Shown: piece by piece, positions 24,391 to 38,060 of the stretch
How positions within the stretch are numbered: position 1 is the first letter of the stretch
How the letters are laid out: every line of letters begins with the position of its first letter
Assembly: GCA_964247055.1 (NCBI GenBank)
Contig: OZ176052.1
Span: 13,454,001-13,518,000 of the forward strand
DNA from: Paragordius varius
Lineage: Eukaryota > Nematomorpha
Direction: 5' to 3'
DNA: 64,000 bases
Position numbers and translations under genes: made by a program
The notes under the pieces: generated by a model
What the model was told of the DNA's origin: nothing
The model's input: only the letters and a program-made list of their open reading frames with translations
Databases searched by the model: none

Positions 24391-24799
24391 GATGGAACAA
24401 CCATAGGGCTACACAAAAAAAATTATGGCGACATAACCTGATCAAATTTGGATTTTAGGTAGCCATTTTTATTTTTAAAATCGTATAAAATAAATTTTTT
24501 AAATATTTAAAAAATTCAAAAAAATTACATTTATACTCCGATCTCGAAAATATTTAGGGTGATGATGGAACTACCATAGGGCTACCCAAAAAAAATTATG
24601 GCGACATCACCTGATCAAATTTGGATTTTAGGTAGCCATTTTTATTTTTAAAATCGTATAAAATAAATTTTTTAAATATTTAAAAAATTCATAAAAATTA
24701 CATTTATACTCCGATCTCGACAATATTTGGGGTGATGATGGAACTACCATAGGGCTACCCCAAAAAAATTATAGTGACATCACCTGATCAAATTTGGAT

Positions 24800-27700
24800 T
24801 TTAGGTAGCCATTTTTATTTTTAAAATCGTATAAAATAAATTTTTTAAATGTTTAAAAAATTCATAAAAATTACATTTATAGTCCGATCCCCAAAATATT
24901 TGGGGTGATGATGGAATTACCATAGGGCTACCCAAAAAAAATTATGGTGACATCACCTGATCAAATTTGGATTTTAGGTAGCCATTTTTATTTTTAAAAT
25001 CGTATAAAATAAATTTTTTAAATATTTAAAAAATTCATAAAAATTACATTTATACTCCGATCTCGAAAATATTTGCGGTGATGATGGAACTACCATAGGG
25101 CTACCCAAAAAAAATTATAGTGACATCACCTGATCAAATTTGGATTTTAGGTAACCATTTTTATTTTTAATATCGTATAAAATAAATTTTTTAAATATTT
25201 AAGAAATTCATAAAAATTACATTTATAGTCCGATCCCCAAAATATTTGGGGTGATGATGGAACTACCATAGGGCTACCCAAAAAAAATTATAGTGACATC
25301 ACCTGATCAAATTTGGATTTTAGGTAGCCATTTTTATTTTTAAAATCGTATAAAATAAATTTTTTAAATATTTAAAAAATTCATAAAAATTACATTTATA
25401 GTCCGATCCCCAAAATATTTGGGGTGATGATGGAACTACCATAGCGCTACCCAAAAAAAATTATGGTGACATCACCTGATCAAATTTGGATTTTAGGTAG
25501 CCATTTTTATTTTTAAAATCGTATAAAATAAATTTTTTAAATATTTAAAAAATTCAAAAAAATTACATTTATACTCCGATCTCGACAATATTTGGGGTGA
25601 TGATGGAACTACCATAGGGCTACCCAAAAAAAATTATGGTGACATCACCTGATCAAATTTGGATTTTAGGTAGCCATTTTTATTTTTAAAATCGTATAAA
25701 ATAAATTTTTTAAATATTTAAAAAATTCATAAAAATTACATTTATACTCCGATCTCGAAAATATTTGGGGTGATGATGGAACAACCATAGGGCTACCTAA
25801 AAAAAATTATGGTGACATCACCTGATCAAATTTGGATTTTAGGTAGCCATTTTTATTTTTAAAATCGTATAAAATAAATTTTTTAAATATTTAAAAAATT
25901 CATAAAAGTTACATTTATAGTCCGATCCCCAAAATATTTGTGGTGATGATGGAACTACCATAGGGCCCAAAAAAAATTATAGTGACATCACCTGATCAAA
26001 TTTGGATTTTAGGTAGCCATTTTTATTTTTAAAATCGTATAAAATAAATTTTTTAAATATTTAAAAAATTCATAAAAATTACATTTACTCCGATCTCGAA
26101 AATATTTGGGGTGATGATGGAACAACCATAGGGCTACGCAAAAAAAATTATGGCGACATCACCTGATCAAATTTGGATTTTAGGTAGCCATTTTTATTTT
26201 TAAAATCGTATAAAATAAATTTTTTAAATATTTAAAAAATTCAAAAAAATTACATTTATACTCCGATCTCGAAAATATTTGGGGTGATGATGGAACTACC
26301 ATAGGGCTACCCAAAAAAAATTATGGCGACATCACCTGATCAAATTTGGATTTTAGATAGCCATTTTTATTTTTAAAATCGTATAAAATAAATTTTTTAA
26401 ATATTTAAAAAATTCATAAAAATTACATTTATACTCCGATCTCGACAATATTTGGCGTGATGATGGAACTACCATAGGGCTACCCCAAAAAAATTATAGT
26501 GACATCACCTGATCAAATTTGGATTTTAGGTAGCCATTTTTATTTTTAAAATCGTATAAAATAAATTTTTTAAATATTTAAAAAATTCAAAAAAATTACA
26601 TTTATACTCCGATCTCGAAAATATTTGGGGTGATGATGGAACTACCATAGGGCTACCCAAAAAAAATTATGGCGACATCACCTGATCAAATTTGGATTTT
26701 AGATAGCCATTTTTATTTTTAAAATCGTATAAAATAAATTTTTTAAATATTTAAAAAATTCATAAAAATTACATTTATACTCCGATCTCGACAATATTTG
26801 GCGTGATGATGGAACTACCATAGGGCTACCCCAAAAAAATTATAGTGACATCACCTGATCAAATTTGGATTTTAGGTAGCCATTTTTATTTTTAAAATCG
26901 TATAAAATAAATTTTTTAAATGTTTAAAAAATTTATAAAAATTACATTTATAGTCCGATCCCCAAAATATTTGGGGTGATGATGGAATTACCATAGGGCT
27001 ACCCAAAAAAAATTATGGTGACATCACCTGATCAAATTTGGATTTTAGGTAGCCATTTTTATTTTTAAAATCGTATAAAATAAATTTTTTAAATATTTAA
27101 AAAATTCATAAAAATTACATTTATACTCCGATCTCGAAAATATTTGGGGTGATGATGGAACTACCATAGGGCTACCCAAAAAAAATTATAGTGACATCAC
27201 CTGATCAAATTTGGATTTTAGGTAACCATATTTTTAATATCGTATAAAATAAATTTTTTAAATATTTAAGAAATTCATAAAAATTACATTTATACTCCGA
27301 TCTCGACAATATTTGGGGTGATGATGGAACTACCATAGGGCTACCCAAAAAAAATTATGGCGACATCACCTGATCAAATTTGGATTTTAGGTAGCCATTT
27401 TTATTTTTAAAATCGTATAAAATAAATTTTTTAAATATTTAAAAAATTCATAAAAATTACATTTATACTCCGATCTCGACAATATTTGGCGTGATGATGG
27501 AACTACCATAGGGCTACCCCAAAAAAATTATAGTGACATCACCTGATCAAATTTGGATTTTAGGTAGCCATTTTTATTTTTAAAATCGTATAAAATAAAT
27601 TTTTTAAATGTTTTAAAAATTTATAAAAATTACATTTATAGTCCGATCCCCAAAATATTTGGGGTGATGATGGAATTACCATAGGGCTACCCAAAAAAAA

Positions 27701-30700
27701 TTATGGTGACATCACCTGATCAAATTTGGATTTTAGGTAGCCATTTTTATTTTTAAAATCGTATAAAATAAATTTTTTAAATATTTAAAAAATTCATAAA
27801 AATTACATTTATACTCCGATCTCGAAAATATTTGCGGTGATGATGGAACTACCATAGGGCTACCCAAAAAAAATTATAGTGACATCACCTGATCAAATTT
27901 GGATTTTAGGTAACCATTTTTATTTTTAATATCGTATAAAATAAATTTTTTAAATATTTAAGAAATTCATAAAAATTACATTTATAGTCCGATCCCCAAA
28001 ATATTTGGGGTGATGATGGAACTACCATAGGGCTACCCAAAAAAAATTATAGTGACATCACCTGATCAAATTTGGATTTTAGGTAGCCATTTTTATTTTT
28101 AAAATCGTATAAAATAAATTTTTTAAATATTTAAAAAATTCATAAAAATTACATTTATAGTCCGATCCCCAAAATATTTGGGGTGATGATGGAACTACCA
28201 TAGCGCTACCCAAAAAAAATTATGGTGACATCACCTGATCAAATTTGGATTTTAGGTAGCCATTTTTATTTTTAAAATCGTATAAAATAAATTTTTTAAA
28301 TATTTAAAAAATTCAAAAAAATTACATTTATACTCCGATCTCGACAATATTTGGGGTGATGATGGAACTACCATAGGGCTACCCAAAAAAAATTATGGTG
28401 ACATCACCTGATCAAATTTGGATTTTAGGTAGCCATTTTTATTTTTAAAATCGTATAAAATAAATTTTTTAAATATTTAAAAAATTCATAAAAATTACAT
28501 TTATACTCCGATCTCGAAAATATTTGGGGTGATGATGGAACAACCATAGGGCTACCTAAAAAAAATTATGGTGACATCACCTGATCAAATTTGGATTTTA
28601 GGTAGCCATTTTTATTTTTAAAATCGTATAAAATAAATTTTTTAAATATTTAAAAAATTCATAAAAGTTACATTTATAGTCCGATCCCCAAAATATTTGT
28701 GGTGATGATGGAACTACCATAGGGCCCAAAAAAAATTATAGTGACATCACCTGATCAAATTTGGATTTTAGGTAGCCATTTTTATTTTTAAAATCGTATA
28801 AAATAAATTTTTTAAATATTTAAAAAATTCATAAAAATTACATTTACTCCGATCTCGAAAATATTTGGGGTGATGATGGAACAACCATAGGGCTACGCAA
28901 AAAAAATTATGGCGACATCACCTGATCAAATTTGGATTTTAGGTAGCCATTTTTATTTTTAAAATCGTATAAAATAAATTTTTTAAATATTTAAAAAATT
29001 CAAAAAAATTACATTTATACTCCGATCTCGAAAATATTTGGGGTGATGATGGAACTACCATAGGGCTACCCAAAAAAAATTATGGCGACATCACCTGATC
29101 AAATTTGGATTTTAGATAGCCATTTTTATTTTTAAAATCGTATAAAATAAATTTTTTAAATATTTAAAAAATTCATAAAAATTACATTTATACTCCGATC
29201 TCGACAATATTTGGCGTGATGATGGAACTACCATAGGGCTACCCCAAAAAAATTATAGTGACATCACCTGATCAAATTTGGATTTTAGGTAGCCATTTTT
29301 ATTTTTAAAATCGTATAAAATAAATTTTTTAAATATTTAAAAAATTCAAAAAAATTACATTTATACTCCGATCTCGAAAATATTTGGGGTGATGATGGAA
29401 CTACCATAGGGCTACCCAAAAAAAATTATGGCGACATCACCTGATCAAATTTGGATTTTAGATAGCCATTTTTATTTTTAAAATCGTATAAAATAAATTT
29501 TTTAAATATTTAAAAAATTCATAAAAATTACATTTATACTCCGATCTCGACAATATTTGGCGTGATGATGGAACTACCATAGGGCTACCCCAAAAAAATT
29601 ATAGTGACATCACCTGATCAAATTTGGATTTTAGGTAGCCATTTTTATTTTTAAAATCGTATAAAATAAATTTTTTAAATGTTTAAAAAATTTATAAAAA
29701 TTACATTTATAGTCCGATCCCCAAAATATTTGGGGTGATGATGGAATTACCATAGGGCTACCCAAAAAAAATTATGGTGACATCACCTGATCAAATTTGG
29801 ATTTTAGGTAGCCATTTTTATTTTTAAAATCGTATAAAATAAATTTTTTAAATATTTAAAAAATTCATAAAAATTACATTTATACTCCGATCTCGAAAAT
29901 ATTTGGGGTGATGATGGAACTACCATAGGGCTACCCAAAAAAAATTATAGTGACATCACCTGATCAAATTTGGATTTTAGGTAACCATATTTTTAATATC
30001 GTATAAAATAAATTTTTTAAATATTTAAGAAATTCATAAAAATTACATTTATACTCCGATCTCGACAATATTTGGGGTGATGATGGAACTACCATAGGGC
30101 TACCCAAAAAAAATTATGGCGACATCACCTGATCAAATTTGGATTTTAGGTAGCCATTTTTATTTTTAAAATCGTATAAAATAAATTTTTTAAATATTTA
30201 AAAAATTCATAAAAATTACATTTATACTCCGATCTCGACAATATTTGGCGTGATGATGGAACTACCATAGGGCTACCCCAAAAAAATTATAGTGACATCA
30301 CCTGATCAAATTTGGATTTTAGGTAGCCATTTTTATTTTTAAAATCGTATAAAATAAATTTTTTAAATGTTTTAAAAATTTATAAAAATTACATTTATAG
30401 TCCGATCCCCAAAATATTTGGGGTGATGATGGAATTACCATAGGGCTACCCAAAAAAAATTATGGTGACATCACCTGATCAAATTTGGATTTTAGGTAGC
30501 CATTTTTATTTTTAAAATCGTATAAAATAAATTTTTTAAATATTTAAAAAATTCATAAAAATTACATTTATACTCCGATCTCGAAAATATTTGGGGTGAT
30601 GATGGAACTACCATAGGGCTACCCAAAAAAAATTATAGTGACATCACCTGATCAAATTTGGATTTTAGGTAACCATTTTTATTTTTAATATCGTATAAAA

Positions 30701-31000
30701 TAAATTTTTTAAATATTTAAGAAATTCATAAAAATTACATTTATAGTCCGATCCCAAAAATATTTGGGGTGATGATGGAACTACCATAGGGCTACCCAAA
30801 AAAAATTATAGTGACATCACCTGATCAAATTTGGATTTTAGGTAGCCATTTTTATTTTTAAAATCGTATAAAATAAATTTTTTAAATATTTAAAAAATTC
30901 ATAAAAATTACATTTATAGTCCGATCCCCAAAATATTTGGGGTGAGGATGGAACTACCATAGCGCTACCCAAAAATAATTATGGTGACATCACCTGATCA
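24800..31000. repeat. Satellite B tandem repeat, 16 monomers, 2759 bp unit, about 2.2 copies
   Basis: Six independent markers repeat at exactly 2759 bp: ATTTGCGGTG (25071, 27830), CATAGCGCTACC (TAGCGCT at 25442, 28201, 30960), TTTGTGG (25937, 28696), TAGGGCCCAAAA with a short deletion (25962, 28721), GGTAACCATATTTTT (27221, 29980) and AAATGTTTTAAAAATTTA (27606, 30365). Inside each copy a 346-bp dimer marked by TTTTAGATAGCC is itself doubled (26351 and 26697). The third copy is partial and runs into the next block. Confidence 0.9.
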
Positions 31001-34000
31001 AATTTGGATTTTAGGTAGCCATTTTTATTTTTAAAATCGTATAAAATAAATTTTTTAAATATTTAAAAAATTCATAAAAATTACATTTATACTCCGATCT
31101 CGAAAATATTTGGGGTGATAATGGAACTACCATAGGGCTACCCAAAAAAAATTATAGTGACATCACCTGATCAAATTTGGATTTTAGGTAGCCATTTTTA
31201 TTTTTAAAATCGTATAAAATAAATTTTTTAAATATTTTAAAAATTCATAAAAATTACATTTATAGTCCGATCCCCAAAATATTTGGGGTGATGATGGAAC
31301 TACCATAGGGCTACCCAAAAAAATTATGGTGACATCACCTGATCAAATTTGGATTTTAGGTAGCCATTTTTATTTTTAAAATCGTATAAAATAAATTTTT
31401 TAAATATTTAAAAAATTCATAAAAATTACATTTATACTCCGATCTCGAAAATATTTGGGGGGATGATGGAACTACCATAGGGCTACCCAAAAAAAGTTAT
31501 AGTGACATCACCTGATCAAATTTGGATTTTAGGTAACCATTTTTATTTTTAATATCGTATAAAATAAATTTTTTAAATATTAAAAAATTCATAAAAATTA
31601 CATTTCTAGTCCGATCCCCAAAATATTTGGGGTGATGATGGAACTACCATAGGGCTACCCAAAAAAAATTATAGTGACATCACCTGATCAAATTTGGATT
31701 TTAGGTAGCCATTTTTATTTTTAAAATCGTATAAAATAAATTTTTTAAATATTTAAAAAATTCATAAAAATTACATTTATACTCCGATCTCGAAAATATT
31801 TGGGGGGATGATGGAACTACCATAGGGCTACCCAAAAAAAGTTATAGTGACATCACCTGATCAAATTTGGATTTTAGGTAACCATTTTTATTTTTAATAT
31901 CGTATAAAATAAATTTTTTAAATATTAAAAAATTCATAAAAATTACATTTCTAGTCCGATCCCCAAAATATTTGGGGTGATGATGGAACTACCATAGGGC
32001 TACCCAAAAAAAATTATAGTGACATCACCTGATCAAATTTGGATTTTAGGTAGCCATTTTTATTTTTAAAATCGTATAAAATAAATTTTTTAAATTTTTA
32101 AAAAATTCATAAAAATTACATTTATACTCCGATCTCGAAAATATTTGGGGTGATGATGGAACTACAATAGGGCTACGCAAAAAAAATTATGGTGACATCA
32201 CCTGATCAAATTTGGATTTTAGGTAGCCATTTTTATTTTTAAAATCGTATAAAATAAATTTTTTAAATATTTAAAAAATTCATAAAAATTACATTTATAC
32301 TCCGATCTCGAAAATATTTGGGGTGATAATTGAACTACCATAGGGCTACCCAAAAAAAATTATAGTGACATCACCTGATCAAATTTGGATTTTAGGTAGC
32401 CATTTTTATTTTTAAAATCGTATAAAATAAATTTTTTAAATATTTAAAAAATTCATAAAAATTACATTTATACTCCGATCTCGAAAATATTTGGGGTGAT
32501 GATGGAACTACCATAGGGCTACGCAAAAAAAATTATGGTGACATCACCTGATCAAATTTGGATTTTAGGTAGCCATTTTTATTTTTAAAATCGTATAAAA
32601 TAAATTTTTTAAATATTTAAAAAATTCAAAAAAATTACATTTATACTCCGATCTCGACAATATTTGGGGTGATGATGGAACTACCATAGGGCTACCCAAA
32701 AAAAATTATGGTGACATCACCTGATCAAATTTGGATTTTAGGTAGCCATTTTTATTTTTAAAATCGTATAAAATAAATTTTTTAAATATTTAAAAAATTC
32801 ATAAAAATTACATTTATACTCCGATCTCGAAAATATTTGGGGTGATGATGGAACTACCATAGGGCTACCCAAAAAAAATTATAGTGACATCACCTGATCA
32901 AATTTGGATTTTAGGTAACCATTTTTATTTTTAATATCGTATAAAATAAATTTTTTAAATATTTAAGAAATTCATAAAAATTACATTTATAGTCCGATCC
33001 CAAAAATATTTGGGGTGATGATGGAACTACCATAGGGCTACCCAAAAAAAATTATAGTGACATCACCTGATCAAATTTGGATTTTAGGTAGCCATTTTTA
33101 TTTTTAAAATCGTATAAAATAAATTTTTTAAATATTTAAAAAATTCATAAAAATTACATTTATAGTCCGATCCCCAAAATATTTGGGGTGAGGATGGAAC
33201 TACCATAGCGCTACCCAAAAATAATTATGGTGACATCACCTGATCAAATTTGGATTTTAGGTAGCCATTTTTATTTTTAAAATCGTATAAAATAAATTTT
33301 TTAAATATTTAAAAAATTCATAAAAATTACATTTATACTCCGATCTCGAAAATATTTGGGGTGATAATGGAACTACCATAGGGCTACCCAAAAAAAATTA
33401 TAGTGACATCACCTGATCAAATTTGGATTTTAGGTAGCCATTTTTATTTTTAAAATCGTATAAAATAAATTTTTTAAATATTTTAAAAATTCATAAAAAT
33501 TACATTTATAGTCCGATCCCCAAAATATTTGGGGTGATGATGGAACTACCATAGGGCTACCCAAAAAAATTATGGTGACATCACCTGATCATATTTGGAT
33601 TTTAGGTAGCCATTTTTATTTTTAAAATCGTATAAAATAAATTTTTTAAATATTTAAAAAATTCATAAAAATTACATTTATACTCCGATCTCGAAAATAT
33701 TTGGGGGGATGATGGAACTACCATAGGGCTACCCAAAAAAAGTTATAGTGACATCACCTGATCAAATTTGGATTTTAGGTAACCATTTTTATTTTTAATA
33801 TCGTATAAAATAAATTTTTTAAATATTAAAAAATTCATAAAAATTACATTTCTAGTCCGATCCCCAAAATATTTGGGGTGATGATGGAACTACCATAGGG
33901 CTACCCAAAAAAAATTATAGTGACATCACCTGATCAAATTTGGATTTTAGGTAGCCATTTTTATTTTTAAAATCGTATAAAATAAATTTTTTAAATTTTT

Positions 34001-34300
34001 AAAAAATTCATAAAAATTACATTTATACTCCGATCTCGAAAATATTTGGGGTGATGATGGAACTACAATAGGGCTACGCAAAAAAAATTATGGTGACATC
34101 ACCTGATCAAATTTGGATTTTAGGTAGCCATTTTTATTTTTAAAATCGTATAAAATAAATTTTTTAAATATTTAAAAAATTCATAAAAATTACATTTATA
34201 CTCCGATCTCGAAAATATTTGGGGTGATAATTGAACTACCATAGGGCTACCCAAAAAAAATTATAGTGACATCACCTGATCAAATTTGGATTTTAGGTAG
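30600..34300. repeat. Satellite B duplication of 2246/1901 bp, with a dimer doubled in one copy
   Basis: Markers GGTGAGGATGG (30941 and 33187) and TTTGGGGGGATG (31457 and 33703) are 2246 bp apart. Markers further right, AACTACAATAGGG (32161 and 34062) and GTGATAATTGAAC (32321 and 34222), are 1901 bp apart. The 345-bp difference is accounted for by a dimer, carrying GGGGGGATG, AAAAGTTATAG and CATTTCTAGTCC, that is present twice in the left copy (second at 31802) and once in the right. Confidence 0.88.
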
Positions 34301-37300
34301 CCATTTTTATTTTTAAAATCGTATAAAATAAATTTTTTAAATATTTTAAAAATTCATAAAAATTACATTTATAGTCCGATCCCCAAAATATTTGGGGTGA
34401 TGATGGAACTACCATAGGGCTACCCAAAAAAAATTATGGTGACATCACCTGATCAAATTTGGATTTTAGGTAGCCATTTTTATTTTTAAATTCGTATAAA
34501 ATAAATTTTTTAAATATTTAAAAAATTCATAAAAATTACATTTATACTCCGATCTCGAAAATATTTGGGGTGATGATGGAACTACCATAGGGCTACGCAA
34601 AAAAAATTATGGTGACATCACCTGATCAAATTTGGATTTTAGGTAGCCATTTTTATTTTTAAAATCGTATAAAATAAATTTTTTAAATATTTAAAAAATT
34701 CAAAAAAATTACATTTATACTCCGATCTCGACAATATTTGGGGTGATGATGGAACTACCATAGGGCTACCCAAAAAAAATTATGGTGACATCACCTGATC
34801 AAATTTGGATTTTAGGTAGCCATTTTTATTTTTAAAATCGTATAAAATAAATTTTTTAAATATTTAAAAAATTCATAAAAATTACATTTATACTCCGATC
34901 TCGAAAATATTTGGGGTGATGATGGAACTACCATAGGGCTACCCAAAAAAAATTATGGTGACATCACCTGATCAAATTTGGATTTTAGGTAGCCATTTTT
35001 ATTTTTAAAATCGTATAAAATAAATTTTTTAAATATTTAAAAAATTCATAAAAGTTACATTTATAGTCCGATCCCCAAAATATTTGTGGTGATGATGGAA
35101 CTACCATAGGGCTACCCAAAAAAAATTATGGTGACATCACCTGATCAAATTTGGATTTTAGGTAGCCATTTTTATTTTTAAAATCGTATAAAATAAATTT
35201 TTTAAATATTTAAAAAATTCAAAAAAATTACATTTATACTCCGATCTCGACAATATTTGGGGTGATGATGGAATTACCATAGGGCTACCCAAAAAAAATT
35301 ATGGTGACATCACCTGATCAAATTTGGATTTTAGGTAGCCATTTTTATTTTTAAAATCGTATAAAATAAATTTTTTAAATATTTAAAAAATTCATAAAAA
35401 TTACATTTATACTCCGATCTCGAAAATATTTGGGGTGATGATGGAACTACCATAGGGCTACCCAAAAAAAATTATGGTGACATCACCTGATCAAATTTTT
35501 ATTTTAGGTAGCCATTTTTATTTTTAAAATCGTATAAAATAAATTTTTTAAATATTTAAAAAATTCATAAAAATTACATTTATACTCCGATCTCGAAAAT
35601 ATTTGGGGTGATGATGGAACTACCATAGGGCTACCCAAAAAAAATTATAGTGACATCACCTGATCAAATTTGGATTTTAGGTAGCCATTTTTATCTTAAA
35701 ATCGTATAAAATAAATTTTTTAAATATTTAAAAAATTCAAAAAAATTACATTTATACTCCGATCTCGACAATATTTGGGGTGATGATGGAACTACCATAG
35801 GGCTACCCAAAAAAAATTATGGTGACATCACCTGATCAAATTTGGATTTTAGGTAGCCATTTTTATTTTTAAAATCGTATAAAATAAATTTTTTAAATAT
35901 TTAAAAAATTCATAAAAATTACATTTATAGTCCGATCCCCAAAATATTTGGGGTTATGATGGAACTACCATAGGGCTACGCAAAAAAAATTATGGTGACA
36001 TCACCTGATCAAATTTGGATTTTAGGTAGCCATTTTTATTTTTAAAATCGTATAAAATAAATTTTTTAAATATTTAAAAAATTCATAAAAATTACATTTA
36101 TACTCCGATCTCGAAAATATTTGGGGGGATGATGGAACTACCATAGGGCTACCCAAAAAAAGTTATAGTGACATCACATCAAATTTGGATTTTAGGTAGC
36201 CATTTTTATTTTTAAAATCGTATAAAATAAATTTTTTAAATATTTAAAAAATTCATAAAAATTACATTTATACTCCGATCTCGAAAATATTTGGGGTGAT
36301 GATGGAACTACCATAGGGCTACCCAAAAAAAATTATAGTGACATCACCTGATCAAATTTGGATTTTAGGTAGCCATTTTTATTTTTAAAATCGTATAAAA
36401 TAAATTTTTTTAATATTTAAAAAATTCATAAAAATTACATTTATAGTCCGATCCCCAAAATATTTGTGGTTATGATGGAACTACCATAGCGCTACCCAAA
36501 AAAAATTATGGTGACATCACCTGATCAAATTTGGATTTTAGGTAGCCATTTTTATTTTTAAAATCGTATAAAATAAATTTTTTAAATATTTAAAAAATTC
36601 ATAAAAATTACATTTATACTCCGATCTCGAAAATATTTGGGGTGATAATGGAACTACCATAGGGCTACCCAAAAAAAATTATAGTGACATCACCTGATCA
36701 AATTTGGATTTTAGGTAGCCATTTTTATTTTTAAAATCGTATAAAATAAATTTTTTAAATATTTTAAAGTTCATAAAAATTACATTTATAGTCCGATCCC
36801 CAAAATATTTGGGGTGATGATGGAACTACCATAGGGCTACCCAAAAAAATTATGGTGACATCACCTGATCAAATTTGGATTTTAGGTAGCCATTTTTATT
36901 TTTAAATTCGTATAAAATAAATTTTTTAAATATTTAAAAAATTCATAAAAATTACATTTATACTCCGATCTCGAAAATATTTGGGGTGATGATGGAACTA
37001 CCATAGGGCTACGCAAAAAAAATTATGGTGACATCACCTGATCAAATTTGGATTTTAGGTAGCCATTTTTATTTTTAAAATCGTATAAAATAAATTTTTT
37101 AAATATTTAAAAAATTCAAAAAAATTACATTTATACTCCGATCTCGACAATATTTGGGGTGATGATGGAACTACCATAGGGCTACCCAAAAAAAATTATG
37201 GTGACATCACCTGATCAAATTTGGATTTTAGGTAGCCATTTTTATTTTTAAAATCGTATAAAATAAATTTTTTAAATATTTAAAAAATTCATAAAAATTA

Positions 37301-38060
37301 CATTTATACTCCGATCTCGAAAATATTTGGGGTGATGATGGAACTACCATAGGGCTACCCAAAAAAAATTATGGTGACATCACCTGATCAAATTTGGATT
37401 TTAGGTAGCCATTTTTATTTTTAAAATCGTATAAAATAAATTTTTTTAATATTTAAAAAATTCATAAAAGTTACATTTATAGTCCGATCCCCAAAATATT
37501 TGTGGTGATGATGGAACTACCATAGGGCTACCCAAAAAAAATTATGGTGACATCACCTGATCAAATTTGGATTTTAGGTAGCCATTTTTATTTTTAACGT
37601 ATAAAATAAATTTTTTAAATATTTAAAAAATTCAAAAAAATTACATTTATACTTCGATCTCGACAATATTTGGGGTGATGATGGAATTACCATAGGGCTA
37701 CCCAAAAAAAATTATGGTGACATCACCTGATCAAATTTGGATTTTAGGTAGCCATTTTTATTTTTAAAATCGTATAAAATAAATTTTTTAAATATTTAAA
37801 AAATTCATAAAAATTACATTTATACTCCGATCTCGAAAATATTTGGGGTGATGATGGAACTACCATAGGGCTACCCAAAAAAAATTATGGTGACATCACC
37901 TGATCAAATTTTTATTTTAGGTAGCCATTTTTATTTTTAAAATCGTATAAAATAAATTTTTTAAATATTTAAAAAATTCATAAAAATTACATTTATACTC
38001 CGATCTCGAAAATATTTGGGGTGATGATGGAACTACCATAGGGCTACCCAAAAAAAATTA
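34300..38060. repeat. Satellite B duplication, 14 monomers, about 2415 bp unit
   Basis: TTTTTAAATTCGTATAAAA (AAATTCG at 34488 and 36904), TTTGTGG (35083 and 37499) and TCAAATTTTTATTTTAGG (35491 and 37904) repeat at 2413-2416 bp. The AAATTCG marker returns at 39146, 2242 bp further. The left part of the right copy (36.4-36.9 kb) also carries TAGCGCT and GTGATAATGG, markers of the preceding block, so a segment of that block was copied in as well. Confidence 0.8.
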
